Assembly (NCBI GenBank): GCA_938028665.1
Contig: CALIMB010000014.1
Location: 27,939-91,938 of the forward strand
DNA from: an uncultured Thermomicrobium sp.
Lineage (GTDB): Bacteria > Chloroflexota > Chloroflexia > Thermomicrobiales > Thermomicrobiaceae
Length of the DNA stretch: 64,000 bases
Reading direction: 5' to 3'
How positions within the stretch are numbered: position 1 is the stretch's first letter; every line of letters begins with the position of its first letter. Made by a program: the position numbers and the translations under genes. This document shows, one piece after another, positions 45,434-54,298 of this stretch. The notes under the pieces are model-generated. The model was given only the letters and a program-made list of their open reading frames with translations. It made no database searches and was not told the DNA's origin.

Positions 45434-46832
45434 CATCACGGTTCTCCCTACAAAAGCAAAGACCAAGTTCAAGGGGGATGCGTGTTGTCAGGACGCGGTT
45501 GTCAATCCTTTGGAGCAACTTGGATGACCTCGGCAGGATAGACCAAGTGACTTCTGAGGTGATGCGTGGGTGTCACAGCTGAGACGCAGACAGTCCCATG
45601 TTCGGAGACTCGCGCTGCCATGGGAACGCTGTGGTCGGCTCTCTTTTGCGAGGTCGAGCGCATCAATTTGTCTTTACGGCACGAACCTTGATGAACGGCT
45701 CTTGGGGTCACATGTTGCCTGGTCGGTCGATCTTCAGTACTGCAAGCCCAGTCGGTCTCTACCTTCTCACTAGCCTGAGGACCTCCCACCGACTGCTGAC
45801 CAATGTTCCGACTGTCGCCAACGTGGTACAGCAGGGCACGGCAACTGCCCCGCGTGCAGATCGGGATCGAGAGGGACGACTTGGCAGTAGCCAAGTGAAA
45901 ACCTTGGAGCTCGTTCTGACTAGAGTTGCAGGCGAGTCGGGGTCTGAGGAGCGGTGATAGAGTCGAGTCGCGAAGTAGCCACAGCATGACACAGAAGGTC
46001 AACACCAGAAGACATAGCGGTAAGACCATAAAGCGTTTAGTCAAACTGTTGTTGCGTTCACATTAGGTGCGTCGTGGCCTTTTGTGTATCGCGGAGTAGG
46101 GGGTAGCGTGCTGGAGCATCTGTGGTAAAGCAGTGTTCTCGACAGCCCTTGCGTTGCATGCTGGTCAGCAAAGCGATGGCTCGCAACGGTCTTTCGGCAG
46201 GCTGAGCGTGCGTTGGACGGAGGGTACTGAAGAGAAATGGAAGTATAAACGGGTATTATCTGCGTTATATGGTGCTGAGGAAACGCTGATCTTGTTACGC
46301 TGAGCATCATGATACTGGACTCACTTACCCAAAGGCCTCAAACGATGCTGGACACTTTAACTGAGGTATGTTGCTGGTCCGGCATTCTATCAGAGCCATG
46401 CTGGGTGGCATGAATGGGACGATCGAGTGTGCGGTGATCGGTGTGGTCGCCCCGAAAAAGGAGCACACTACCCGGCCGGTTGATCGTTAAGGGCGGTGCA
46501 CTGTTTACAGTATGGTTTAACCCGCAGGCCTTCGCGGTGCGAGTGACCAGGTGTTGCTTTCTGCAGCAGTGCCTCTGATGTGATGCTATTTCCTCCCTAC
46601 GTCTTGCGTTTGGCAAGACACCCATGGAGAGATAACATGGATCTCCTGCAGCGAGTGGAACAGGTGTAGTGCAGTATCTGCAGCGGATGGGACGCTGATG
46701 GATGAAGAAGGAGTCTGCAGCTCAGGATGGGCCAGACGTGAATGCGGCAAGTGATGCAGCTTCCGATCTGATGTAGTGCTGTGCCGGAGACGCAGGAAGG
46801 GTTGGTGAGCAAGGTTAAGGGGAAAAACCCTC
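45434..46832. other. Long gap without a supported gene
   Basis: The longest frame (minus, 46029-45502, about 175 codons) begins with a hydrophobic stretch (MVLPLCLLVLTFCVMLWLL) but has no ribosome site, no recognisable motif and an unusual His/Ser/Thr/Gln-rich composition. The remaining frames look random. I found no tRNA or conserved RNA. The aroF promoter lies at the right end. Confidence 0.45.
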
Positions 46833-46861
46833 TTGACAGCGTGAGCTGTTAAGGCTATAGT
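46833..46861 (+). promoter_or_regulatory. Consensus promoter of the DAHP synthase leader
   Basis: TTGACA (46833-46838), a 17-base spacer and TATAGT (46856-46861) match a strong housekeeping promoter. Transcription should begin near 46867-46869, only a few bases before the leader ATG. Confidence 0.8.
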
Positions 46862-46871
46862 GGGGAACGAT

Positions 46872-46964
46872 ATGGGTAGTGTGTCGCTTCAGCACCAGGT
46901 CTGGTTTGCGTACTACTTTACCCCGCCGGCGTTGCTGGCGGGGCGCCGGGTGTTGAAGCGCTGA
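46872..46964 (+). CDS. Aromatic leader peptide of an attenuator, 30 residues
   Basis: A 30-codon ORF starts just after the promoter. Codons 11-16 read Trp-Phe-Ala-Tyr-Tyr-Phe, five aromatic residues in six, which is far from chance. The leader lies immediately before DAHP synthase, the entry enzyme for all three aromatic amino acids. Stalling of the ribosome at these codons when any charged aromatic tRNA is scarce would change folding of the downstream RNA. GGGGA (46862-46866) could serve as ribosome site only if transcription starts upstream of the predicted site; otherwise translation is near leaderless. Confidence 0.72.
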   Translation: MGSVSLQHQVWFAYYFTPPALLAGRRVLKR

Positions 46965-46994
46965 CCCCGTAGCCCAAAAGCCAGTAACGCCGGA
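46921..46994 (+). promoter_or_regulatory. Alternative RNA structures of the aroF attenuator
   Basis: Two mutually exclusive folds share bases 46926-46939. One is a local hairpin, CCCCGCCGGC / GCTGGCGGGG (46921-46943, one G-U). The other is a long-range 14-pair helix of CCGGCGTTGCTGGC (46926-46939) with GCCAGTAACGCCGG (46980-46993), also with one G-U, ending one base before the terminator stem. A ribosome stalled on the aromatic codons would cover the 5' part of both. Confidence 0.6.
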
Positions 46995-47028
46995 GAGCAG
47001 AGGTGGCTACCTCTGCTCGCTTTATTTT
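46995..47028 (+). terminator. Intrinsic terminator of the aroF attenuator
   Basis: A perfect ten-base stem (GAGCAGAGGT / ACCTCTGCTC) with a four-base loop (GGCT) is followed by GCTTTATTTT. It lies between the leader ORF and DAHP synthase, on the coding strand, so it must be bypassed for expression. Confidence 0.85.
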
Positions 47029-47060
47029 GGAGAAGCTCAAAGGGGAAGGGAGCGAAGGCG

Positions 47061-48083
47061 ATGATTCTGCGGCTGCGGCCCGATATCGATCCGCATCACC
47101 AGCAGGCATTGTTGGACGACTTACAGCGCTGGGGTTTCACAGTCACGACACTCACGCGGGGCGGCCAACCGGTCCTTGCCGTCAATGGGCAAGGAATGCC
47201 AGCAGATTTGGTGGCGGAGATCGTAAGGTATTCAGGTATCGAGGCAATCGTGACACCATCTCAGCCGTACCGCTTGGCGGCTCGTGCCAGTCGCCCCCAA
47301 GGAACAATTGTGCGCGTCGGTGACGTCGCTATCGGAGGTCACGAGCCAGTCATTATCGCCGGGCCCTGCACAGTTGAGAATCGCGAGCAACTGCTCCGCA
47401 CTGCGGAGGCAGTGCGGGAAGCAGGAGCATCGGTACTGCGAGGGGGTGCATTTAAGCCACGAACTTCCCCCTATAGCTTCCAAGGGCTTGGGCAGCGTGG
47501 CCTCGAGCTCCTGTGGGAGGCACGGGAACGGACCGGGCTACCGATCGTGACGGAGGTCTTGGATACCGAGCAGGTTGATCTTGTTGCCAAGTACGCCGAC
47601 ATACTCCAGATTGGCAGCCGGAATATGATGAACTTCGCCCTCCTGCAGAAGGTGGCGGCAACTGGAAAGCCGGTTCTCTTGAAACGAGGCTTCGCCGCCA
47701 CCATTGAGGAATGGCTGCTGGCCGCAGAATACCTTCTTGCGGGCGGGAACGATCAGGTCATCCTTTGTGAGCGCGGAGTGCGGAGCTTTGAACCCGCCAC
47801 ACGGTTCATGCTCGATCTCAATGCAGTTCCCTTGGTGCGCCAGTTGAGCCATCTTCCGGTTATCGTCGACCCAAGTCACGGGACGGGGCGGCGTGAACTG
47901 GTGCCACCGATGTCACTTGCAGCCATCGCTGCAGGCGCCCATGGTCTTCTCGTGGAGGTTCATGTCGAACCGGATGCCGCGCTCGTCGACGGTCGCCAGT
48001 CGATTGATCCCGCCACGCTGACAAGCATCGTCCGACGCGTGCGGGCACTGAGCGAGCTTGCTCAGGAACTTGTGACAGCCTGA
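47061..48083 (+). CDS. aroF: 3-deoxy-7-phosphoheptulonate (DAHP) synthase, type I beta with N-terminal domain
   Basis: DAHP synthase joins phosphoenolpyruvate and erythrose 4-phosphate, the first step of the shikimate pathway. The 340-residue protein has an N-terminal ferredoxin-like regulatory domain (about 1-70), then a TIM barrel with [58 protein letters not shown] and [12 protein letters not shown]. The N-terminal domain often gives feedback control by Tyr or Phe, so this gene may be controlled both by attenuation and allostery. No other aro gene follows; the next gene is convergent. Confidence 0.95.
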   Translation: MILRLRPDIDPHHQQALLDDLQRWGFTVTTLTRGGQPVLAVNGQGMPADLVAEIVRYSGIEAIVTPSQPYRLAARASRPQGTIVRVGDVAIGGHEPVIIAGPCTVENREQLLRTAEAVREAGASVLRGGAFKPRTSPYSFQGLGQRGLELLWEARERTGLPIVTEVLDTEQVDLVAKYADILQIGSRNMMNFALLQKVAATGKPVLLKRGFAATIEEWLLAAEYLLAGGNDQVILCERGVRSFEPATRFMLDLNAVPLVRQLSHLPVIVDPSHGTGRRELVPPMSLAAIAAGAHGLLVEVHVEPDAALVDGRQSIDPATLTSIVRRVRALSELAQELVTA

Positions 48084-48084
48084 A

Positions 48085-49068
48085 TCAGAGGGACGCCATG
48101 GCGGTGAGTCCAGAACGCGCAGCCTGGTAGGCGCTCTCGAGGGTCCGCACCATTCCAACTGAATCACGGGCCCCTTCACCAAATGCTTTCGAGGAGCGAG
48201 CAGTCCAGGCAATCAGCGAACGCTCGATGATATCCAGCAGCGCCCGGGCGGCTGCATCGGCGAGAGTGGAACCGCCTGCCTGTAAGTAGCTGGCTTGCAC
48301 AACGGACAGAAAAAGCTCCCGAACCGCATGGTCGAATGGTGAGAGTTCGAAGAGCATACCGGCAAAATCTGCCGCTGCTGGACGAAGTGCGAGGTGCTCC
48401 CAGCCCAGAGTGCAGCTGACCTCACCGCTCTCGAGGAAGACTGTCGTCAGGGGAAGGTGTCCAACAGTGGGAACAAGGGGTGCGGTGACACGCAGCTGAT
48501 CGCTGATCCACTCGAGGATTTCGTCAAGTTTGCCGGGCAACGGGTCTGGAGTGTTGCGTGCCACTTCCTTGAGTGTCGCAATGCGGGTATGGTCGCTCTC
48601 GGTGGCGTGCTCAGCTGTTGCCTCTAGACCGAGCATGCTAGAGGGGGTCTGATGCAGCTGTGCCAGGAACCGAGCCAGGCTTACCGCCGCGGCACTGATC
48701 TGCCACGGAGCGACACACTCGCGCAGGAGGTCGGCAAGTGCGGTTCCGGTAGGCAGTGAGCAGAGGAGGAGTACGCCCTCAGGTCCTTCGGCCATGCTTC
48801 GGATGGTTGGTGTTGGCAAGCCGGCAGTCTTCGCAAGCGTGTATGAGGCAACAGGGGTGGAGTGCTCGGTTGTTCGGGCGAGGAGAAGTGCCAGGAGAGA
48901 GCGTGTGTTCTGCCTGCTACCGAAGCGGTAACGGATGGTGACATGCCAGGCGTTCCGTCCGAATGAGGGCAGTGGGCGCAATTCCGTGAGTAGCACCTGC
49001 TGCGAGGAAACGATGCTGGTAAGGGCGGCGTCCAAAAGTTCGGGGTGGGGGAACACGTATGGCTCCAT
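48085..49068 (-). CDS. APH/kinase-fold protein lacking catalytic residues
   Basis: The 327-residue protein resembles aminoglycoside phosphotransferase-like kinases in its layout: an N-lobe (WHVTIRYRFGSRQ), a helical lobe with SLARFLAQLHQTP, and a segment shaped like the catalytic loop (TVGHLPLTTVFLESGEVSCTL, then GWEHLALRPAAADFAGMLF). The catalytic HGD is replaced by GHL, the metal-binding Asn by Thr and the IDWE Asp by Gly. If the alignment is right it is a pseudokinase; a different all-alpha family is the alternative. ATG 49068 has AGGAG six bases upstream. It is convergent with aroF. Confidence 0.6.
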   Translation of the reverse strand: MEPYVFPHPELLDAALTSIVSSQQVLLTELRPLPSFGRNAWHVTIRYRFGSRQNTRSLLALLLARTTEHSTPVASYTLAKTAGLPTPTIRSMAEGPEGVLLLCSLPTGTALADLLRECVAPWQISAAAVSLARFLAQLHQTPSSMLGLEATAEHATESDHTRIATLKEVARNTPDPLPGKLDEILEWISDQLRVTAPLVPTVGHLPLTTVFLESGEVSCTLGWEHLALRPAAADFAGMLFELSPFDHAVRELFLSVVQASYLQAGGSTLADAAARALLDIIERSLIAWTARSSKAFGEGARDSVGMVRTLESAYQAARSGLTAMASL

Positions 49069-49163
49069 GATAGACTCCTGGCAATGCGACGAGACGGCTG
49101 AACTGTCCTGCTGAGGATAACTCATTCACACGTGCTTTCCCACCACCTCGCTACAATGACGCA

Positions 49164-50405
49164 GTGGTGGGAGATGTGGAGTTTAAGAGAGAAAGCGTGG
49201 AGATCTCCTTGCGGGTCCTGGTAGTTTCGCCATTGTTGCCCTATCCAGCAAGAAGTGGGGGAGCGCTGCGCATTCGGCAGCTCCTCCGCGCGTTGGTGCT
49301 CGAACACGAGGTCACGCTACTAACGAGTACTCCGTCCGGGGCACGATGGGAAGAGGCCTGCGAGGCATTGGCCCCGGTTCGCCTCTTGCGAGTGAGAAGT
49401 GGATGGACTCCTGGTGAGGGACCAAGTCTCGCCAAGCGGGCTCGTCAACTGCGCTCGCTTTGCTCGCGGCGATCCGCCTTTTACTGGACCTTTGCCTGGC
49501 CACTTGCTCCTGTGGTCAGGAAACTGGGAGCGCAGGCATTCGATGTTGTACAGGTGGAATACGGACCTTTGGGTCTGTTGCCGCTGCCGTCTGGTGTGCC
49601 ACTCGTGCTCGACACGCACAACGTGGAGTACCGGACGCTCGAGCGCATTGCTGAGCGAGCCTCTGCGTGGCGCCGACTGTGGCTACGCCTGGAAACCGCG
49701 CGTGTCCGGCGGGATGAGCAGGAAGCCTGGCGACGAGCGACCTGGTGTTTGGCAACGTCCCATGTTGATGCGAGAGAGATCACTGCGGTGAGCGGAGCAC
49801 GCGTGGCGGTTGTCCCGAACGGCGTTGAGTTGGAACACTATCCATTCCAGCCCCCTGAACGTGCAGAGCCTGATCATGTGCTCTTTGTTGGGAGCTTTCG
49901 CTACTGGCCGAACGTGGACGGGGTACGGTGGTTCGTTGAGCAAGTATGGCCGCGGATCGTTCGGTGTCGGCCGGCGGCACGGCTGAGTTTGGTCGGCTTC
50001 GATCCACCTGCTGAGGTGCGGCGGCTGGAGTGCATGCCTGGGGTCGCGGTTGTGGGAACGGTGCCGGACGTGTCGCCCTGGCTGGCTCGGGCGAGTGTTG
50101 TCATCGTGCCGCTACGCGCCGGAAGCGGCACACGCCTCAAACTCCTTGAGGCGCTTGCCGCGGGGAAGGCTGTTGTCTCCACACAGCTTGGTGCCGAGGG
50201 TGTGGAATGCGAACATGGACGCCATCTCCTCCTTGCGGACGAGCCCCAGGCATTTGCGGCCAGTGTTTTGTCCCTGCTGGCATCCCCAGAACGGCGATTG
50301 GAGCTGGGTCGGGCAGGTCGGCGGCTTATCGAACAGGAGTACGCTTGGGAGCGGATTGCTGAGAAACTTCTGGTCGTCTACCGTCGACTCGCAGGTGGCA
50401 ATTGA
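49164..50405 (+). CDS. GT4-type glycosyltransferase
   Basis: The 413-residue protein is a GT-B fold glycosyltransferase: N-terminal LRVLVVSPLLPYPARSGGALR, LVLDTHNVEYRTL (an inserted motif of this subgroup), VVPNGVELEHYPF, VLFVGSFRYWPNVDGVRWF and the donor site VPLRAGSGTRLKLLEALAAGKAVVS. This subgroup is common in exopolysaccharide and sugar-transfer loci. The start may be GTG 49164 or GTG 49197, the latter behind AAGAGAGA. The 3' end overlaps the convergent DUF429 gene by 28 bases. Confidence 0.87.
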   Translation: MVGDVEFKRESVEISLRVLVVSPLLPYPARSGGALRIRQLLRALVLEHEVTLLTSTPSGARWEEACEALAPVRLLRVRSGWTPGEGPSLAKRARQLRSLCSRRSAFYWTFAWPLAPVVRKLGAQAFDVVQVEYGPLGLLPLPSGVPLVLDTHNVEYRTLERIAERASAWRRLWLRLETARVRRDEQEAWRRATWCLATSHVDAREITAVSGARVAVVPNGVELEHYPFQPPERAEPDHVLFVGSFRYWPNVDGVRWFVEQVWPRIVRCRPAARLSLVGFDPPAEVRRLECMPGVAVVGTVPDVSPWLARASVVIVPLRAGSGTRLKLLEALAAGKAVVSTQLGAEGVECEHGRHLLLADEPQAFAASVLSLLASPERRLELGRAGRRLIEQEYAWERIAEKLLVVYRRLAGGN

Positions 50406-51214
50406 GGCTCTGGCGCGTAGATCCATCCCTCTCGCGTCGCTTCGGCTGGAAGGTTCGATAACGCAGGTTGCTGCATCATGACAAGCCAGACGCTCACCGC
50501 TGCCACGATACTATCGAGAGCATCACCTCCGGGCTGTGCGACGACGATATCAGAGAGCGCTGGTGGAACCATGACGCCAAGGTCCTGGAGATCCCTGAGA
50601 ATTCGTATCCGAGCAGCCTGCGCGCTTGCCCTCGTGCCCTTGTAACCGCGATACGGTAGACCAAGCACGCGGAGGGACACTGCAGGGCAGACCTCGAGCA
50701 AGTATGGCCGGTCTGGGGTACGGGGGTGGAAGGGGGCAACTGCGACCATGCGCCGCTGGACCAGTGGATAAAGAACTTCTCTTAGCCACGCATCTGTCTG
50801 ACGAAAGAGGCGCAGGTTGGTCGGTGCAAACGGAGCTCGGAGGAGACGATCCGTGAGTCGTTTGCGTTCGCGGCCCGAAGGATCGCGCCCTGCATGTCGG
50901 AGGGCATCCGCGTCGGGAAAGCGTCGGTGGTACGTGGACAGCCACTCTTCCCAGGTTGTATCCACGAGGGGAAGTGGCAAACTGAAGCACGCATCACAGC
51001 CAATGATGCTCGACCCACTCCGTGCTATGAAAGAAACAAGTGCTGCTGTGACCGGCTGGGATAGGTCTTCCAGCAGTGCCCGCGCTGGACACATTTCGAC
51101 CAGCGTGAGCTGGTCATGATCCCCAACGGCCAAGGTGACCCAGGTTCGATGGGCAGCGTCACGGGCAGCACTAAAGTCGATGCCGATAAAACACGTGTGT
51201 GGTTCTACTTCCAT
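50378..51214 (-). CDS. DUF429 family protein (predicted RNase H-like fold)
   Basis: The 278-residue protein shows the DUF429 pattern: FIGIDFSAARDAAH at the start, VEMCPARALLEDL, IIGCDACFSLPLP, LEVCPAVSLRVLGLPYRGYKG and DALDSIVAAVSVWL at the end. Acidic residues (Asp13, Asp in IGCDA, Glu in LEVCP, Asp in DALD) are placed as in RNase H-like nucleases. The activity is not established. It overlaps the preceding small gene by ten bases. Confidence 0.82.
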   Translation of the reverse strand: MEVEPHTCFIGIDFSAARDAAHRTWVTLAVGDHDQLTLVEMCPARALLEDLSQPVTAALVSFIARSGSSIIGCDACFSLPLPLVDTTWEEWLSTYHRRFPDADALRHAGRDPSGRERKRLTDRLLRAPFAPTNLRLFRQTDAWLREVLYPLVQRRMVAVAPFHPRTPDRPYLLEVCPAVSLRVLGLPYRGYKGTRASAQAARIRILRDLQDLGVMVPPALSDIVVAQPGGDALDSIVAAVSVWLVMMQQPALSNLPAEATREGWIYAPEPQLPPASRR

Positions 51215-51600
51215 GCGCGTTCTTCAAGTTCCCGCTCCAGGGCAGCTGCAAGACGGGCAAAGGCCGGAGGGTGCTGACGCCCAAGAATGACCCGGACAAG
51301 AGGCAGAAGTTCCAGATCGACGACTTCCCCGAGCTGGAGAACCGGTCTACCCGTCCGTTCAATCCACCTTCCCCCGAAGGCCATGCGGAGAGTCTCACCA
51401 ACATAAGCGGCAAGTGGCTGGGCGAGCGCCGTAAGGTCTTGTGGCTGCTCACCGCCATAGACTTCGGCAAGATGCAACCACTGGTCCAGGAGATCATCGA
51501 GCACAGCAAGCGACTCCAGGGAGAAATCGAGTTCCTGCCCTGTTGCTTCACGGACTCGTTCGGCAAACTCATGGGCGAGGCGAGACTGTTCCTGCCACAT
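51205..51600 (-). CDS. Conserved-looking hypothetical protein upstream of DUF429 gene
   Basis: The 131-residue acidic, mostly helical protein (ESLAVLDDLLDQWLHLAEVYG, AAYVGETLRMAFGGRWIERTG, LPLVRVILGRQHPPAFARLAA) has no recognised motif and no membrane part. The middle segment with GETLRMAFGGRW and the late valine-leucine strand resemble small immunity-type or DUF3806-like proteins, but this is weak. ATG 51600 is preceded by GGGAA. It is coupled to the DUF429 gene. Confidence 0.65.
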   Translation of the reverse strand: MWQEQSRLAHEFAERVREATGQELDFSLESLAVLDDLLDQWLHLAEVYGGEQPQDLTALAQPLAAYVGETLRMAFGGRWIERTGRPVLQLGEVVDLELLPLVRVILGRQHPPAFARLAAALERELEERAWK

Positions 51601-51880
51601 TACGTTCCCGCCAGCTAGTGTATCCCATGGAGGAGGCGGTCTTACCATGCGATTGCAGAAAGGTGGGAAGGTCTTCGTGAAATACTCACGGTTGTAAGCG
51701 GAGTCATGCGGGCCATCTTGGCGTTTGGTCGGATACCCTTTGTGACTTAGGGTGCGAAGGGGAGCGTGTGCTGCAGTTGACGGGGGTTGGCCAGAGGTAC
51801 TTCAGGGAGAGATGATAGTGTGGACGCCCGTACTCTATGCGGCGGCGGGAGACGCGTAAGAAAAGAGAAAGGGGTAGACG

Positions 51881-52798
51881 GTGTTGCATCCGGAGCGAAG
51901 CGTTCTTTCGGTTCCTGGTTCCCGGCCAGAACTTTTTGAGAAAGCGTTGCGCTCTGCAGCGGATCTGGTCTTTCTCGATCTCGAGGATTCGGTTGCCGAA
52001 ACAGCGAAGGGAGAGGCACGCCGTCATGTGGTGCGTGCCTTGCAGGAATTGGATTGGCGTGGACGTCCGCGAGCTGTGCGGATCAATCCACTGGATTCGC
52101 CGCACTGTTACCGTGATCTGGTCGAACTTGTCGAATCAGCTGGGAATCGTTTGAACATCATTATTTTGCCGAAGGTTAATCACCCAGATGAGGTTCGGGC
52201 AGTTGGTCTACTGTTGAACCAGCTGGAGACTGCTGGCGGGATAGGGCATCGCATTGAGTTAGAAGTTCAGCTTGAGACGGCGAGTGGAATTCTTCACGCG
52301 GCACCGATTGCAGCAGCAAGCGACCGGCTACGCAGTCTCGTTTTTGGCCCAGGTGACTACGCGGCATCGGTTGGCATGCCGATGACCGCGATCGGAATGA
52401 CCGATCGCTGGGATGAAGCGTACAGAGGCTCCCGACTCCACTATCCAATGCACCAATTGCTTGTTGCCGCGCGAGCCCATGGACTGCGGGCGATCGATGG
52501 TCCCTACGCCGATTATCGGGATCTTGACGGATTGCGCCTTGCTGCTCTTCAGGCAAGGGCACTGGGGTATGATGGCAAGTGGTGCATCCATCCAGCGCAG
52601 ATCCCAGTCGTCAACGAGGTATTCACACCGACAGAAGAAGAAATCGCGTGGGCAAAGGAAGTGCTGCGTGCCTATCACGAGGCTGAGGAGCAGCGCCGTG
52701 GGGCAACGGCAATTGGGACAATGATGATCGACGCGGCGAGCCTGCGCATGGCTGAGAGTACGTTAGCACGGGCCCGTGCAGCAGGACTAGGGTTTTGA
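51881..52798 (+). CDS. HpcH/HpaI (CitE-like) CoA-ester lyase
   Basis: The 305-residue TIM-barrel lyase resembles CitE and malyl-CoA/beta-methylmalyl-CoA lyases. It has RSVLSVPGSRPELFEKAL (CoA side), VFLDLEDSVAETAKGEARR (metal and substrate), RINPLDSPHC, LEVQLETASGILHA and LVFGPGDYAASVG, ending with GYDGKWCIHPAQIPVVNEVF. Substrate cannot be fixed: malyl-CoA, citramalyl-CoA and others fit. GTG 51881 has AAAGGGG seven bases upstream. It stands alone. Confidence 0.85.
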   Translation: MLHPERSVLSVPGSRPELFEKALRSAADLVFLDLEDSVAETAKGEARRHVVRALQELDWRGRPRAVRINPLDSPHCYRDLVELVESAGNRLNIIILPKVNHPDEVRAVGLLLNQLETAGGIGHRIELEVQLETASGILHAAPIAAASDRLRSLVFGPGDYAASVGMPMTAIGMTDRWDEAYRGSRLHYPMHQLLVAARAHGLRAIDGPYADYRDLDGLRLAALQARALGYDGKWCIHPAQIPVVNEVFTPTEEEIAWAKEVLRAYHEAEEQRRGATAIGTMMIDAASLRMAESTLARARAAGLGF

Positions 52799-53072
52799 TC
52801 CTGTCTGAACTCATCGCACACAGCAAGCATTTGTGGGAGTGTCAGACGAGCGGCAGTCACTCGCCAGATCACGTTTTGGCCTCCTCTGAACCGCGAGACA
52901 GCCAGTCGCTCGAGTGTGGCTGTGCACAATGCGGCGTCTTCTATCGTGCCTTGCACGGTAGTGCGGGCGATTGCTGGGGTTCGTCGTTCATGATAGGGTA
53001 ACGCTCGACTGTGGGGCACCGCGACGCGGTCGGATCACTGGGGTTTGTCGTTGTTCGGGTGGGAGACGGGTC

Positions 53073-53531
53073 GTGTCTTTCGACCTGCGGCACTGGCTAC
53101 TTATTTTTGTAAGTGCGATGCTCCTGGTGACCATTGAGTTAACAGAGGACTATTTAGAACGGAGTTGGCCACGTGTGCGTCGGCCAGCTGACGGATGGGC
53201 TGCATCGGAGGGGGTACGGCAGCTTTGGGCAGTGGTCGGTGTGCTTGTTTTTCCGGGTATTATTTTGCTTCTCTTGAACCTCGCGGTGCTCATCTGGCGT
53301 GACTTGCCGCTGGCGCCCGTACTTGTGCTTGGCGCGCTGGTATTGGGCTTCGGCTGGGCTGGTTACCTCTTACTGATCAGTCAAGTCGGCGGATTGGATG
53401 ACTATCTCGAAGGGATCGGGGTAACGCTTCCGCTTGCATTGATAGCTATGCTCCTTGTCGGCGATCTTCTCCTGCTGATTGCTTTCTTTAGCTCGGTACC
53501 TGATGTTTCTCTGCGGCGATTGTTGCCTTAA
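53073..53531 (+). CDS. Membrane protein with four helices, unknown
   Basis: The 152-residue protein has four hydrophobic segments (WLLIFVSAMLLVTIEL, LWAVVGVLVFPGIILLLLNL, LVLGALVLGFGWAGYLLLI, LALIAMLLVGDLLLLIAFF). No family was recognised. GTG 53073 has GGGAG upstream; the frame is open to 52971 without a start signal. Its last 44 bases overlap the convergent end of rex. Confidence 0.6.
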   Translation: MSFDLRHWLLIFVSAMLLVTIELTEDYLERSWPRVRRPADGWAASEGVRQLWAVVGVLVFPGIILLLLNLAVLIWRDLPLAPVLVLGALVLGFGWAGYLLLISQVGGLDDYLEGIGVTLPLALIAMLLVGDLLLLIAFFSSVPDVSLRRLLP

Positions 53532-54201
53532 GATGAGGAACGGTGGTGGCGTGCCCGTTCTCCTGCGAGGGATATCCATCTTCGCGAAGGTAGTATGTCA
53601 TGCTCTGCAGCATGCTGATCGGGTCAATTTCCCGCACTGTGACTTCAGGGGGAACATGGAGCATAACAGGAGCATAGTTGAGGATCGCTCGTACACCCCC
53701 TGCGACAAGACGATTCGCAACTTCTTGCGCTGCTTCTGCGGGAACAGCGATGATACCAATACGGATGTCAAGCTCGCGGATAACACGTTCAATCTCGGTC
53801 TCTGGGAGGACAACGATGCCATTGACAATCTGACCGACGTGCTCCGGATTCTTAGCGAAGATCGCTGCGATCCGGAAGCCGTTCGGCGCAAAGCCGCGAT
53901 AATGGGCGATGGCTTGGCCGAGCTTCCCGTATCCGACAAGTGCGACATTCCAGAGCCGATCAAGTTGCAAGACACTCTCGAGTTCACGGATGAGTGCCGC
54001 AACCGAATATCCATAGCCCTGCTTCCCGAAACGACCAAAGTAAGAGAGGTCGCGCCGGATCTGTGCTGCAGTCGAGCCGAGCTGCTGGGCAAGCTCTTCG
54101 GACGAGATGGTTTGCCAGCCTTCACGCCGCAGCTGGCGAAGAGTCCGTAAGTACAGTGGTAGGCGTCTGATGACGATATCTGGAACCGCTGCGTTGCGCA
54201 C
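53488..54201 (-). CDS. rex: Redox-sensing transcriptional repressor Rex
   Basis: Rex senses the NADH/NAD+ ratio and represses fermentation and respiration genes. The 237-residue protein has the N-terminal winged helix (IVIRRLPLYLRTLRQLRREG, ISSEELAQQLGSTAAQIRRDLSYFGRFG) and the Rossmann domain (VALVGYGKLGQAIAHYRGF), with IGIIAVPAEAAQEVANRLV and the family stretch ILNYAPVML. The hydrogenase operon in this window would be a sensible target, but no Rex operator was found at its promoter. Confidence 0.95.
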   Translation of the reverse strand: MRNAAVPDIVIRRLPLYLRTLRQLRREGWQTISSEELAQQLGSTAAQIRRDLSYFGRFGKQGYGYSVAALIRELESVLQLDRLWNVALVGYGKLGQAIAHYRGFAPNGFRIAAIFAKNPEHVGQIVNGIVVLPETEIERVIRELDIRIGIIAVPAEAAQEVANRLVAGGVRAILNYAPVMLHVPPEVTVREIDPISMLQSMTYYLREDGYPSQENGHATTVPHLKATIAAEKHQVPS

Positions 54202-54298
54202 CGTTCGGTCTTCCTCCCTCGGTTGAATTCATGCCGAAGACATGCTCTCGATGAATCGTGTGAAGCAACTGTACCAATTCTGCGAGCAATGCGCCAAC

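Noticed and set aside
45502..46044. 180-codon minus-strand ORF with a hydrophobic N-terminus
   Set aside because: It has no ribosome site at either possible start, no recognised motif, and an amino acid composition unlike the real genes around it. I treat it as chance, with some doubt because of its length.
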